Shown here: positions 27,080-36,471 of the stretch, piece after piece
Position numbering within the stretch: the stretch's first letter is position 1
How the letters are laid out: every line of letters starts with the position of its first letter
Assembly (NCBI RefSeq): GCF_001294335.1
Contig: NZ_LGKG01000147.1
Coordinates: 1-64,000 of the forward strand
From: Streptomyces chattanoogensis
GTDB taxonomy: Bacteria; Actinomycetota; Actinomycetes; Streptomycetales; Streptomycetaceae
Length of the DNA stretch: 64,000 bases
Direction: 5' to 3'
Notes under the pieces: model-generated
Told to the model about the DNA's origin: nothing
The model's database searches: none
What the model saw: the letters and a program-made list of their open reading frames with translations, nothing else
Position numbers and translations under genes: made by a program

Positions 27080-29269
27080 GTGAAACAGGTTGTGCAGAAC
27101 TACAAGAGCGGCGAGCTGGCGGTGCTCGACGTGCCGGTGCCTGGGTGCAAGCCGGGCGGTGTGCTGGTCCGCAGTGCCTACTCGCTGATCTCCACCGGGA
27201 CCGAGCTCATGAAGGTGTCCGAGGCCGGCATGTCGATGCTGGGCAAGGCCCGCTCCCGGCCGGACCAGGTGGCCAAGGTCATCCAGAGCGTGGCCACCAA
27301 CGGGGTGCCCGCCACCTACCGCAAGGTGATGGGCAAGCTGGACTCCTACACGCCGCTGGGCTACTCGCTGTGCGGGGTGGTCGAGCAGGTCGGCGCCGGG
27401 ATCGACGAGGTGAAGGCCGGCGACCTCGTGGCCTGCGCCGGCAATGAGCACGCGCTGCACGCCGAGCTGAACTGGGTGCCGAAGAACCTCTACACCCCGG
27501 TCCCCGACGGCCTCGCGCCGCGCCACGCCGCCTTCGGCACCGTCGGGTCGATCGCGCTGCAGGGCGTCCGCCAAGGCGAGCCACAGCTCGGCGAGGTGGC
27601 TCTCGTCATCGGCCTCGGCCTGATCGGGCAGCTGGTGGTGCAGCTTCTCGCCGCCTCGGGGGTCCGCGTCGTCGGGGCCGACCCCGACCCGGTGCGCTGC
27701 GAGCTCGCCGAGCGCCTGGGCGCCGCGGCCTGCGGCGATCCCGCGTCCGCGGCCGTGGAGACCGCCGTCGCCGAGCTCACCGGCGGCCACGGCGTGGACC
27801 AGGTGTACCTGGCCGCCGGCGGCGGCACCAACCAGCCCGTCGAGCTGGCCGCCCGGTTGAGCCGGGACCGCGGCCGGGTCGTCGACATCGGCAAGTGCCG
27901 CCTGGACCTGCCGTGGAACGCGTACTACGAGAAGGAGCTCGACGTCCGGTTCTCCCGCAGTTACGGCCCCGGGCGCTACGACCCGGAGTACGAGCTCGAG
28001 GGGCGGGACTACCCGATCGGCTACGTGCGCTGGACCGAGCGCCGCAACCTGGCGTGCTTCCTCGACCTCCTCGCCCGCGGCCGCGTCGACGTGGAGCCCC
28101 TGGTCTCCCACATCGCCGACTTCGACGACGCCGTCGAGACGTACCAGCGCCTGAAGGACGGCGACCTGAAGGCCGTGGCCGTGCTGTTCCGGTACCCCGA
28201 ACACGCGGTAGAGGCCGAGGCTCCGGCCGTGGCGGTTCCCCCGGTGAACGTGAAGCGGAGTCCGGTCCGTGCCGCCAAGACGCCGGTGCGCCTCGCGTTC
28301 GTCGGCGCGGGAAACTACGCGACCTCGATGCTGCTGCCGCACCTGGCACAGCGCGACGGCGTCGAGTTGTCGTCCGTCGTCACCACGACGGCGCTGTCCG
28401 CGGCCAACGCGCAGCGCAAGTTCGGCTTCACCGAGGCGACCACCGACCTCGACGCCGTGCTCGGCGACAAGTCCATCGACGCGGTGTTCGTCGTCACCCG
28501 GCACAGCTCGCACGCCGAACTGACCTGCAGGGCGCTCCTCGCCGGCAAGACCGTGTTCGTGGAGAAGCCCCTGGCCCTCACCGAGGACGAGCTGGCCGGC
28601 GTGCTCGCTGCGGTGGAGGAGTCCGGCAACGACCGGCTGCAGGTGGGCTTCAACCGCCGCTTCGCGCCGCTGCTGCAGGAAGCCAGGAAGCGGTTCGGCG
28701 CCCGGACCGGTCCGGCGAGCCTGCGCTACCTGGTCAACGCGGGCCGGCTGCAGCACGGCAGCTGGTACCTCCAACAGGGCACCGAGGGCTCGCGGTTCAC
28801 CGGCGAGGGCGGACACTTCATCGACACGGCGAGCTGGCTGCTCGACGCCGACCCGGTCTCGGTGTACGCGGTCGCCCCGTCCGGCAACGAGGACCTCCAG
28901 GTCGTCCTGCGCTACCCGGACGGGTCCACCGCCACCATCAGCTACGTCACCACCGGCGCGCCCGGCTTCCCCAAGGAGACGCTGGACCTCGTCGCGGACG
29001 GCAAGGTGCTGCGGCTCGACGACTTCGTCCGTGCCTCGCTGTATTTCGAAAAGAGCACAGCCGGCCCCAAGAAGTGGGTCAGTTCGCGGCTGCCCAAGGC
29101 CCGGGACAAGGGCCAGCAGGCCGAACTGGCCGCGTTCATCAAGGCCGTGCGGACCGGCGGGCCGATGCCGGTGCCGCTGGAGTCGCTGGTCGCCACCACC
29201 TCGGCCACCCTCGCCGTGCAGACGGGCCTGGCCGGCGGCGCGCCGGTGACGTTGGAGTGGGCACGATGA
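27080..29269 (+). CDS. Two-domain oxidoreductase: MDR dehydrogenase fused to Gfo/Idh/MocA
   Basis: This 729-residue fusion has an N-terminal medium-chain dehydrogenase domain (about 1-375, with VALVIGLGLIGQLVVQLLAA as the cofactor site) joined to a Gfo/Idh/MocA oxidoreductase domain (about 395-729, with RLAFVGAGNYATSMLLPHLA and FVEKPLALTEDEL). This pairing recurs in bacterial polysaccharide loci, usually beside a heparinase II/III-like gene, as here. It may oxidise and re-reduce a sugar on the nucleotide or lipid carrier; the reaction is not established. The GTG at 27080 has GGGGA upstream. The stop overlaps the next ATG. Confidence 0.85.
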   Translation: MKQVVQNYKSGELAVLDVPVPGCKPGGVLVRSAYSLISTGTELMKVSEAGMSMLGKARSRPDQVAKVIQSVATNGVPATYRKVMGKLDSYTPLGYSLCGVVEQVGAGIDEVKAGDLVACAGNEHALHAELNWVPKNLYTPVPDGLAPRHAAFGTVGSIALQGVRQGEPQLGEVALVIGLGLIGQLVVQLLAASGVRVVGADPDPVRCELAERLGAAACGDPASAAVETAVAELTGGHGVDQVYLAAGGGTNQPVELAARLSRDRGRVVDIGKCRLDLPWNAYYEKELDVRFSRSYGPGRYDPEYELEGRDYPIGYVRWTERRNLACFLDLLARGRVDVEPLVSHIADFDDAVETYQRLKDGDLKAVAVLFRYPEHAVEAEAPAVAVPPVNVKRSPVRAAKTPVRLAFVGAGNYATSMLLPHLAQRDGVELSSVVTTTALSAANAQRKFGFTEATTDLDAVLGDKSIDAVFVVTRHSSHAELTCRALLAGKTVFVEKPLALTEDELAGVLAAVEESGNDRLQVGFNRRFAPLLQEARKRFGARTGPASLRYLVNAGRLQHGSWYLQQGTEGSRFTGEGGHFIDTASWLLDADPVSVYAVAPSGNEDLQVVLRYPDGSTATISYVTTGAPGFPKETLDLVADGKVLRLDDFVRASLYFEKSTAGPKKWVSSRLPKARDKGQQAELAAFIKAVRTGGPMPVPLESLVATTSATLAVQTGLAGGAPVTLEWAR

Positions 29270-31233
29270 CTGTGAACTCGGGGAGTCCGGGCTGGTACCT
29301 GCGGCGGCTGTCCCGGATGGGGCCGCGGGAAATCGGCGGCCGGGTGGGCGACACGGTGCGCAGACGCCTGTGGCGGTCGGCGCGGCCGGACTGCCCGGGC
29401 GTGACCGGCGCCCGGTTCACCGCCGTGCTGCCCGCCGGGACGGTCGCCGCGGTGCCACCGGACGCCGCGAAGCGTCTCATCGCCGAGGCGGACCGGCTGA
29501 TGGCCGGGCACGCCGAGTATTTCGGGGTGGACCGCCACGACCTGGCCGACCCGGACTGGTGGTACGACCCGAAGACCGGGCGCCGGGCTGCGTCGGGCTA
29601 CGCCTTCGACGTGCCGTACCGCAACGAGGACGCGGTCGGCGACATCAAGCAGATCTGGGAGCTGTCCCGGCACCAGTACCTCACCCAGCTCGCCGCCGCC
29701 TACGCGATCACCGGGGACGAGCGGTACGCCGAGCGCGTGGCCGAGCACCTGAGGTCGTGGTGGACGGCCAACCCATCGCTGCGCGGCGTGCACTGGATCA
29801 GCGGCATCGAGCTGGGCATCCGGCTGCTGTCCTGGGTGTGGATCCGCCGGCTGCTCGATGGCTGGCCGGGCGCGGCCGGGCTCTTCGAGGGCAACCCGGT
29901 GGCGTTGAACCAGATCTGGCACCATCAGCGCTGGCTGGCCGCCTTCCCCAGCCGCGGGTCGTCGGCGAACAACCACGTGATCGCCGAGGCCGCAGGGCAG
30001 TTCGCCGCGGCCTGCGCGTTCGGCTGGTTCCCCTCCTCGGGGCGTTGGCGGGCCGACGCCCTGCGGTCGCTGGAGCGGCATCTGCGCGGCAACACCTTCG
30101 GCTCCGGCCTCAACCGCGAGCTGGCCACCGAGTATCACGGACTGGTGCTGGAGCTCGGCCTGGCCGCGGTGGCCGAGGCGGATGCCGCCGGTGTGCCGGT
30201 CCCCGCGTCGATCCGGCTGGTGCTGCTGCGGATGACCGATGCGCTCGCGGCCATCGTGGACGGCCGGCTGCGGCCGCCGCGCCAGGGGGACGCGGACGAC
30301 GGGCACGGTCTGGTCGTGGACGGCGCGGGCACCGACCGCTGGGCCTCACTGCTGGCCACCGGGGACGCCGTGTTCGGCCGGCTCGCCTGGTGGCCGGAGG
30401 TGACCGGCACCGACGTGCGCACCCCGCTGCTGGCCGCGCTCATCCGGCCGTACGCGAAGCAGGGAACCGCACCGGCCGTGCCCCGCCCGGCAACCCGACC
30501 GGCCCACTTCGCCGACGCGGGCATGACCATCCTGCGCGGTCCGGCGGAGATCTGGTGCCGCTGTGACGGTGGCCCGCACGGATTCCTGGCCATCGCCGCG
30601 CACGCCCACGCGGACGCGCTGTCCGTGGAGGTCCGGCACGACGGGGTCGATGTGCTCGCCGACCCGGGGACGTACTGCTACCACGGGCAGCCCGAGTGGC
30701 GGCAGTACTTCCGGTCGACCCTCGGCCACAACACCCTGCAGCTGGACGACGGTGACCAGTCCGTCTCCGGGGGCCCGTTCCTGTGGACCCGGCAGGCCCG
30801 CAGCCGCGTCCTGGTCGCGGACACAACGGACGAGGGTGTGGCCCGCTGGTGCGCCGAGCACGACGGTTACCAGCGCTCCGTGCACCGCCGCCGGGTGGAG
30901 CTGACCGCCGCGAGCCAGGAACTGAGGGTGGTCGACGAGGTGCGCGGCCCGCGCCGGGCCGTGCGCCTGGCGTTCCACCTCGGCCCGGCGATCGCCGCGG
31001 ACCTGGCGGGGGACCGGGCAGTGCTCACCTGGACCCGGGACGGCGAGGACCGCTCCGCGCTGCTCGACCTGCCCGGACAGCTGTGCTGGCGGGCGCATCG
31101 CGGCGAGACCCGCCCGCCGCTGGGCTGGTACTCCGCGGGCTTCGGGTGCAAGGAGCCCACCACCACGCTGGTCGGCACCGGCTTCGCCGACGGCGTGGAG
31201 GGCTTCACCACCGTACTCAGGTTCCGCGGCTAG
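29266..31233 (+). CDS. Heparinase II/III-like (alginate-lyase type) protein
   Basis: This 655-residue protein has an N-terminal helical toroid domain (about 70-330, with WDELSRHQYLTQLA-like and WISGIELGIRLLSWVWIRRL segments) and a C-terminal beta-sandwich heparinase II/III domain (about 395-640, with HAHADALSVEVRHDGVDVLA and DPGTYCYHG). Relatives cleave uronate-containing polysaccharides by beta-elimination, and an alginate-lyase-like activity would fit an AlgD-type uronate pathway. No signal peptide is visible, so it may act in the cytoplasm, on intermediates, or leave by another route. The ATGA overlap with the oxidoreductase gene indicates tight co-expression. Confidence 0.85.
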   Translation: MTVNSGSPGWYLRRLSRMGPREIGGRVGDTVRRRLWRSARPDCPGVTGARFTAVLPAGTVAAVPPDAAKRLIAEADRLMAGHAEYFGVDRHDLADPDWWYDPKTGRRAASGYAFDVPYRNEDAVGDIKQIWELSRHQYLTQLAAAYAITGDERYAERVAEHLRSWWTANPSLRGVHWISGIELGIRLLSWVWIRRLLDGWPGAAGLFEGNPVALNQIWHHQRWLAAFPSRGSSANNHVIAEAAGQFAAACAFGWFPSSGRWRADALRSLERHLRGNTFGSGLNRELATEYHGLVLELGLAAVAEADAAGVPVPASIRLVLLRMTDALAAIVDGRLRPPRQGDADDGHGLVVDGAGTDRWASLLATGDAVFGRLAWWPEVTGTDVRTPLLAALIRPYAKQGTAPAVPRPATRPAHFADAGMTILRGPAEIWCRCDGGPHGFLAIAAHAHADALSVEVRHDGVDVLADPGTYCYHGQPEWRQYFRSTLGHNTLQLDDGDQSVSGGPFLWTRQARSRVLVADTTDEGVARWCAEHDGYQRSVHRRRVELTAASQELRVVDEVRGPRRAVRLAFHLGPAIAADLAGDRAVLTWTRDGEDRSALLDLPGQLCWRAHRGETRPPLGWYSAGFGCKEPTTTLVGTGFADGVEGFTTVLRFRG

Positions 31234-31242
31234 GAGGGGCGC

Positions 31243-32772
31243 GTGGGGATCAAGAGGCGGCACTGGGCGTGGGCGGCGGCACCGCTGACGCTGGCCCTGG
31301 CGGCGACCGGCTGTGTGAGCACGTCGAGCGCCGGGGCGGAGCCGCAGGCCGCGCCCTCCACGTCCGCGGCCCGGTCCGTGGCCCGGGTGTGCGCCAAGCC
31401 CGCGGCCGGGCCGGCGAAGGCGCCGTCGGGCGCGGTGACGGTCGACCCCGCAGTGGTCGGTGACCTGGCCGCGAAGACCAAGAGCCACCCCCCGAACACC
31501 ACGTTCTGGCTTCGACCGGGCAAGCACAGGCTCGAGCCGGACCGCTACTCCCAGGTCATCCCCAAGAAGGGGAACAGCTACGTCGGCGCGCCAGGCGCGG
31601 TGCTCGACGGCCGGAAGACCAACCAGTACGCGTTCGGCGGGACCGCCCGCCACGTCACCCTCCGCTACCTGACCGTGCAGGGTTTCGTCGCGCCGCAGAA
31701 CGAGGGTGTCGTCAACCATGACTCGGCCGACGGGTGGGTGATCGAGCACACGACGATCCAGCACAACTCCGGCGCCGGGCTGATGGCCGGTGCTCGCCAG
31801 CGGGTCCGCGCCAACTGCCTGCGCGGCAACGGTCAGTACGGCATGAACGCGTACAAGGCCACCGGTCATGTCAGCGGCCTGGTGGTCGAGGGCAACGAGA
31901 TCGTGGCCAACAACACCGACGACTGGGAGCGGCGGCGGCCGGGCTGCGGCTGCACTGCCGGCGTGAAGTTCTGGGCCGTCAACGGCGCCGACGTACGCGG
32001 CAACTGGGTGCACGACAACCGCGGAGCCGGGTTATGGGCGGACACCAACAACAACGACTTCCGCATCGAGGACAACGTGCTCGAGGCCAACGACGGTGCC
32101 GCGCTGATCTATGAGACCAGCTACAACGCGGTCATCCGGAAGAACACGATCCGGCGGAACAACTGGGTCGAGGGCCGCAGGTCCGCCGACGGCGGCGACA
32201 GCTTCCCGTTCGCGACCGTCTACCTGTCCGAGGCCGGCGGCGAACCACGGATCCGAGCCCGTACGGACAAGATCGAGATCTACCGGAACGTGCTGGAGAA
32301 CAACTGGTCCGGCATCACCCTGTGGGAGAACGCCGACCGGTTCTGCAACAGCCCGGCCAACACCTCGTCCGGTGACTGCACGTTGCTGGCGCGGCACTCC
32401 GACCGCTGCGCGCGGCCGGCGATCGCCACCGCACCGCTCTACGCCGACTGCCGGTGGAAGACCCAGCGGGTGGACATCCACGACAACCGCTTCGTGCTGG
32501 ACAAGTCCGTCGTCGACTGCACGGTGAAGTGCGACCGCATGGCGGTGCTGGCCAACTACGGCACCTATCCGGACTGGTCGCCTTACCAGGGCGAACGAGT
32601 GGCCGAGGCGATCACCCGCAAACAGCACAACCGCTGGCACGACAACGTCTACCTCGGACCGTGGAAGTTCGTCGCCCACGACCCGAGCCGGGTGCTCGAC
32701 TTCGGGCAGTGGCAGGGCACGCCGTACCAGCAGGACGCGGGCAGCACCTTCCGCGCACGGGACGGTGGTTGA
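31243..32772 (+). CDS. Secreted right-handed beta-helix lipoprotein
   Basis: This 509-residue protein has an N-terminal lipoprotein-like signal (PLTLALAATGC, cysteine about residue 24), a short serine/alanine linker, and a right-handed parallel beta-helix (about 60-490) seen as repeats such as VIEHTTIQHNSGAGLMAGA, VEGNEIVANN, VRGNWVHDNRGAGLWAD and RIEDNVLEANDGAALIYET. The fold is used by polysaccharide lyases and by C5-epimerases such as AlgG. Membrane-anchored on the outer face, it could trim or epimerise the polymer. GGAGG precedes the GTG at 31243. Activity cannot be assigned from sequence alone. Confidence 0.8.
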   Translation: MGIKRRHWAWAAAPLTLALAATGCVSTSSAGAEPQAAPSTSAARSVARVCAKPAAGPAKAPSGAVTVDPAVVGDLAAKTKSHPPNTTFWLRPGKHRLEPDRYSQVIPKKGNSYVGAPGAVLDGRKTNQYAFGGTARHVTLRYLTVQGFVAPQNEGVVNHDSADGWVIEHTTIQHNSGAGLMAGARQRVRANCLRGNGQYGMNAYKATGHVSGLVVEGNEIVANNTDDWERRRPGCGCTAGVKFWAVNGADVRGNWVHDNRGAGLWADTNNNDFRIEDNVLEANDGAALIYETSYNAVIRKNTIRRNNWVEGRRSADGGDSFPFATVYLSEAGGEPRIRARTDKIEIYRNVLENNWSGITLWENADRFCNSPANTSSGDCTLLARHSDRCARPAIATAPLYADCRWKTQRVDIHDNRFVLDKSVVDCTVKCDRMAVLANYGTYPDWSPYQGERVAEAITRKQHNRWHDNVYLGPWKFVAHDPSRVLDFGQWQGTPYQQDAGSTFRARDGG

Positions 32773-32773
32773 G

Positions 32774-34006
32774 ATGCGCGCGGACCACACGTCGAAGATC
32801 GTCGGTACGGTCTGGGGGCTGCTGATCCTCAACACGCTCGGCTCCGCCGGGGCGAAGACCATCGTCCCGCTGCCCCGCTCCCTCATCCAGATGGTCACCA
32901 TGGGCGCGCTGGTCGCCGCGTTCGCGCTGGCGCTCCTGGTCAATCTCCGGCTGCGCATCCGAGCCAGCGCCTACGTGTTCCTGCTCACCCTGCTGCTGGT
33001 GGCGAGCGTGATCTCCAGCGTGCACCTGGAGTCCGGGTTCGGCGCGCTGTTCCGCTGCGCCCGGCTGGCTCTCTTCGTCGGCACGCTGTGGCTGCTCAGC
33101 CGCTGGTGGGACGGCGGCCTGAGGTTCGTCCGGCACCACATCCGGCTGTACTTCGCGGTGCTCGGGTCGGTGGCCGCCGGCCTGGTCATCTCACCGGGCG
33201 CGGCCATGCCCGAGCTCTACGGCGGGCGCCTTGTCGGCGCGTTGTGGCCGCTCACCCCGCCGCAGATCGGACAGTACGCCGCGGTGATCATCGGGCTCAC
33301 CGTGCTGCTCGTAGTGGGCCGCCGGACCGACCGGGCCGGCGCGGCGGTGGTCATCGTGCCGTCACTCGTCCTGCTCGCGCTGACCCATACCCGGACGGCC
33401 ACGCTCGGCCTGTTCACCGGGCTGGCGTTGGCGATCGGCTCGCTCATCCTGACCAGTGCCGCCGCCCGCCGGTTCTTCGCCTGGGCGGTGCTGTGCGGCA
33501 CGGTGGCCGCGGTGGCGTTCAGCTCCGCGCTGCAGGCATGGTTCCTGCGCGGGCAGAGCCAGGAGAACTTCTCCAACCTCACCGGCCGGGCCAAGGTCTG
33601 GGACGCCCTGCTGGCAGCCCCCCGGACGACCTCGGAGCAGCTCTTCGGCGCGGGCCTGGGCGACAAGTCGTTCGGCGGGCTGCCGATCGACAACAGCTGG
33701 CTGGCCGTCTACCACGAGCAGGGTCTGACCGGCGTCACCCTCGTCGCGGCGATCATCATCGTGCTGGGCGGCGTCGCGTTGCTGCGGCCACCGTCGCTGT
33801 CGAGGGCCTGCGCGATCTTCCTGATCAGCTACTGCGCGATCGCGTCGTACACCGAGGCCGGTCTCGGCGACGCCTCGCCGTATCTGCTGCATCTGGCCGT
33901 GGCCGCCTGCCTGCTGGCGACACCTGCCGCGGCCACGCCCCTAGCGACGCCCGAAGTCCCCGGACGACGCAATCCGCGATGGGCCCGGAAATCGGAGGTG
34001 ACCTGA
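32774..34006 (+). CDS. Wzy/WaaL-like O-antigen polymerase or ligase
   Basis: This 410-residue integral membrane protein has about ten hydrophobic segments and the O-antigen ligase/polymerase signature region: LALTHTRTATLGLFTGLA, then a large loop with NFSNLTGRAKVWDALLAAPR and GLGDKSF, then IDNSWLAVYHEQGLTGV. This pattern is typical of polymerases that join repeat units outside the membrane. The ATG at 32774 sits one base after the preceding stop; a GTG at 32765 is an alternative start. Confidence 0.85.
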   Translation: MRADHTSKIVGTVWGLLILNTLGSAGAKTIVPLPRSLIQMVTMGALVAAFALALLVNLRLRIRASAYVFLLTLLLVASVISSVHLESGFGALFRCARLALFVGTLWLLSRWWDGGLRFVRHHIRLYFAVLGSVAAGLVISPGAAMPELYGGRLVGALWPLTPPQIGQYAAVIIGLTVLLVVGRRTDRAGAAVVIVPSLVLLALTHTRTATLGLFTGLALAIGSLILTSAAARRFFAWAVLCGTVAAVAFSSALQAWFLRGQSQENFSNLTGRAKVWDALLAAPRTTSEQLFGAGLGDKSFGGLPIDNSWLAVYHEQGLTGVTLVAAIIIVLGGVALLRPPSLSRACAIFLISYCAIASYTEAGLGDASPYLLHLAVAACLLATPAAATPLATPEVPGRRNPRWARKSEVT

Positions 34007-34008
34007 GC

Positions 34009-35217
34009 ATGCACGTCCTCGTGGTGCACAACCGCTACGCCTCGGCGCAGCCGAGCGGGGAGAACAAGGTCGTCGACCAGGAGGTGGCGCTGCTGCGCGC
34101 GGCCGGCCACCGGGTCGAGGTGTTCGAGCGGCGCAGCGACGACATCGCCGCCCGGTCCCTGCCGGGCAAGGTCGCGGTGCCGCTGCTCGTGCCGTGGAAC
34201 CCGGCGGTCCGTGCGGAGCTCGCCGACCGGCTGCGCACCGAGCGGCCGGACGTGGTGCACGTCCACAACGTCTTCCCGCTCCTGTCGCCCGCGGTGCTGG
34301 CCGCCTGCGCCGACGCAGGCGTGCCCGCCGTCGCCACGCTGCACAACTACACCCAGGTCTGCCCGCCCGGCACGCTGCAACGGGACGGCCGGCCGTGCAC
34401 CGAGTGCGTCGGGTCGGCGCCGCTGCCCGCCGTCCGGCACGGCTGCTACCGCAGCTCCCGGCTGGCGACGGTGCCGCTCGCGGTCAGCCTGTCGGTCAAC
34501 CGGCAGCGGTGGTGGTCCGGCGTGGAGCGGTTCTTCTGCATCTCCGCGGCGCAGCGCGACGTCCTGGTGCGGGCCGGCATGCCGGCCGAGCGGCTGGCGG
34601 TGAAGCACAACTTCGTGCCGGAGCCCGGCGTCCGCCGATCGGGCGCCGGCGAGCATCTGCTCTATCTCGGCCGGCTCGCGGAGGCCAAGGGCGTGCGGCT
34701 GCTCATGGCCGCGTGGGACGAGATCGCCGCGGACGGCGGTGCGGGCGTGCCGCTCGTGGTCGCCGGCGCGGGGCCGCTGGAGCGAGAGGTGACCGCCTGG
34801 GCGGCGGGCCGGGACGACGTGCGCTACGTCGGTCTGTATGACCAGGCGGAGTGCCGTCAGGCCGTCGCGCGGTCGGTCGCCGTGGTGGCTCCCTCGACGT
34901 GGCTGGAGGCGTTCGGCCTGGTCGTCGTGGAGGCGATGGCAGCGGGGGTCCCGGCCGTCGCCGCCGGTCACGGCGCCTTCGTGGAACTCGTCGAGGACGG
35001 CGTGACCGGGCTGCTGCACCGGCCGGGCAAGGCAGCCTCGCTCGCGTCCTGCATACGCCGGATCACGGCAGATCCGGACCGTAACCGGGAGATGGGCCAG
35101 GCGGCCCGGCGCCGTTACGAGCAGGGATTCAGCCCGGCCGTCGGGCTGGAGCGCCTGGTGGAGGGGTACCGCACCGCGATCGCGGGGCGGACGGAACTAT
35201 TGGGGGGCAGTACATGA
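34009..35217 (+). CDS. Glycosyltransferase family 4
   Basis: This 402-residue GT4 enzyme has the N-terminal acceptor domain (VHNRYASAQPSGENKVVDQE, with VVHVHNVFPLLSPAVL) and the donor domain (LLYLGRLAEAKGVRLLMAAW; the EX7E element in PSTWLEAFGLVVVEAMAAGV). The sequence CPPGTLQRDGRPCTECVG contains a cysteine pair typical of a subfamily with a small metal-binding insert. The ATG at 34009 has GGAGGTGA seven bases upstream. It adds one residue of the repeat unit. Confidence 0.88.
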   Translation: MHVLVVHNRYASAQPSGENKVVDQEVALLRAAGHRVEVFERRSDDIAARSLPGKVAVPLLVPWNPAVRAELADRLRTERPDVVHVHNVFPLLSPAVLAACADAGVPAVATLHNYTQVCPPGTLQRDGRPCTECVGSAPLPAVRHGCYRSSRLATVPLAVSLSVNRQRWWSGVERFFCISAAQRDVLVRAGMPAERLAVKHNFVPEPGVRRSGAGEHLLYLGRLAEAKGVRLLMAAWDEIAADGGAGVPLVVAGAGPLEREVTAWAAGRDDVRYVGLYDQAECRQAVARSVAVVAPSTWLEAFGLVVVEAMAAGVPAVAAGHGAFVELVEDGVTGLLHRPGKAASLASCIRRITADPDRNREMGQAARRRYEQGFSPAVGLERLVEGYRTAIAGRTELLGGST

Positions 35218-36458
35218 CACGATGCCGACTCTGCGGCTCGGAAGCGCTGGCGAGCGTCGTCGATCTTGGGGCGACGCCACCGTGTGAGAGCTTTCTCGCC
35301 GCGGACCAACTGGATCAACCGGAACCGGCGTATCCGCTGCACCTGCGGGTCTGCACCGACTGCTGGCTCGCGCAGATCCCGCCGCTGATCACGCCGGAGG
35401 AGACGTTCAAGGAGTACGCGTACTTCTCCTCGTACTCGACGTCCTGGGTGGAGCACGCGCGCACGTTCGTCGCCGACGCCGTGGAGCGGGTGGGTCTCGG
35501 CACCGATGGCTCCGAGGCCTTCGTGGTCGAAGTCGCGAGCAACGACGGGTACTTGCTGAAGCACGTGGTGGACCGGGGGATCCGCTGCCTGGGCATCGAG
35601 CCGTCGGTGAACGTCGGCGCCGCGGCGCGCGACGCGGGTGTGCCCACGCTCACGGAGTTCCTGTCCCCGGACACCGGCTCGGCCGTCCGCGCCGAGCACG
35701 GCCCGGCGGACCTGGTCGTGGCCAACAACGTGTACGCGCACATCCCCGACGTCGTCGGGTTCACCCGGGGGCTGCGCGCCCTGGTCGCCGACGACGGCTG
35801 GGTCTCCATCGAGGTGCAGCATCTGCTGACCCTGATCGAGGAGAACCAGTACGACACGATCTACCACGAGCACTTCCAGTACTACACGGTCGCGTCCGCG
35901 ATCCGAGCCCTGGCGAGCGGCGGACTCGCGCTCGTGGACGTCGAGTTGCTGCCCACGCACGGCGGCTCCATCCGGCTGTGGGCCCGGCCGGCCGAGGCGG
36001 CAGGGGAGCCCACCCGGCAGGTGGCCGACGTGCTGGCCCGGGAGAAGGCCGCCGGGCTGCAGGAGCTGTCCGGGTACACCGAGTTCTCCGCCCGGGTGGC
36101 CAAGGTACGCCGCGACCTCCTGCGGTTCCTCATCGAGGCGGCCGAGCGCGGCGAGACGGTCGTCGGCTACGGCGCCCCGGGCAAGGGCAACACCCTGCTC
36201 AACCACTGCGGCATCCGGCCCGACCTGCTCGCCTACACGGTCGACCGCAACCCCTACAAGCACGGCAGGTTCACCCCGGGCACCCGCATCCCGATCCTGC
36301 CGCCCGAGCAGATAGCCGCCGACAAGCCCGACTACGTCCTCGTCCTCCCGTGGAACCTGCGCGCCGAGCTGACCGAGCAGTTGTCCTTCGTCCACGACTG
36401 GGGCGGCCGCCTCGTCTTCCCCATCCCGGAACTGAGCATTGTCGAGGTCACGTCGTGA
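35214..36458 (+). CDS. NDP-sugar C-methyltransferase family protein
   Basis: This 414-residue protein has an N-terminal zinc-binding domain (CRLCGS and CTDCWLAQ, residues about 3-45), a SAM-dependent methyltransferase core (about 95-200, VVEVASNDGYLLKHVVDRG), and a C-terminal Rossmann-like domain (about 245-405, VVGYGAPGKGNTLLNHCG). This is the layout of TylC3-type NDP-hexose 3-C-methyltransferases. It starts a compact group of sugar-modifying genes and overlaps the preceding glycosyltransferase by four bases. A branched-chain sugar is the natural inference, though some members carry out other C-C or N modifications. Confidence 0.85.
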   Translation: MTRCRLCGSEALASVVDLGATPPCESFLAADQLDQPEPAYPLHLRVCTDCWLAQIPPLITPEETFKEYAYFSSYSTSWVEHARTFVADAVERVGLGTDGSEAFVVEVASNDGYLLKHVVDRGIRCLGIEPSVNVGAAARDAGVPTLTEFLSPDTGSAVRAEHGPADLVVANNVYAHIPDVVGFTRGLRALVADDGWVSIEVQHLLTLIEENQYDTIYHEHFQYYTVASAIRALASGGLALVDVELLPTHGGSIRLWARPAEAAGEPTRQVADVLAREKAAGLQELSGYTEFSARVAKVRRDLLRFLIEAAERGETVVGYGAPGKGNTLLNHCGIRPDLLAYTVDRNPYKHGRFTPGTRIPILPPEQIAADKPDYVLVLPWNLRAELTEQLSFVHDWGGRLVFPIPELSIVEVTS

Positions 36459-36471
36459 AAGAGGTCACAGC

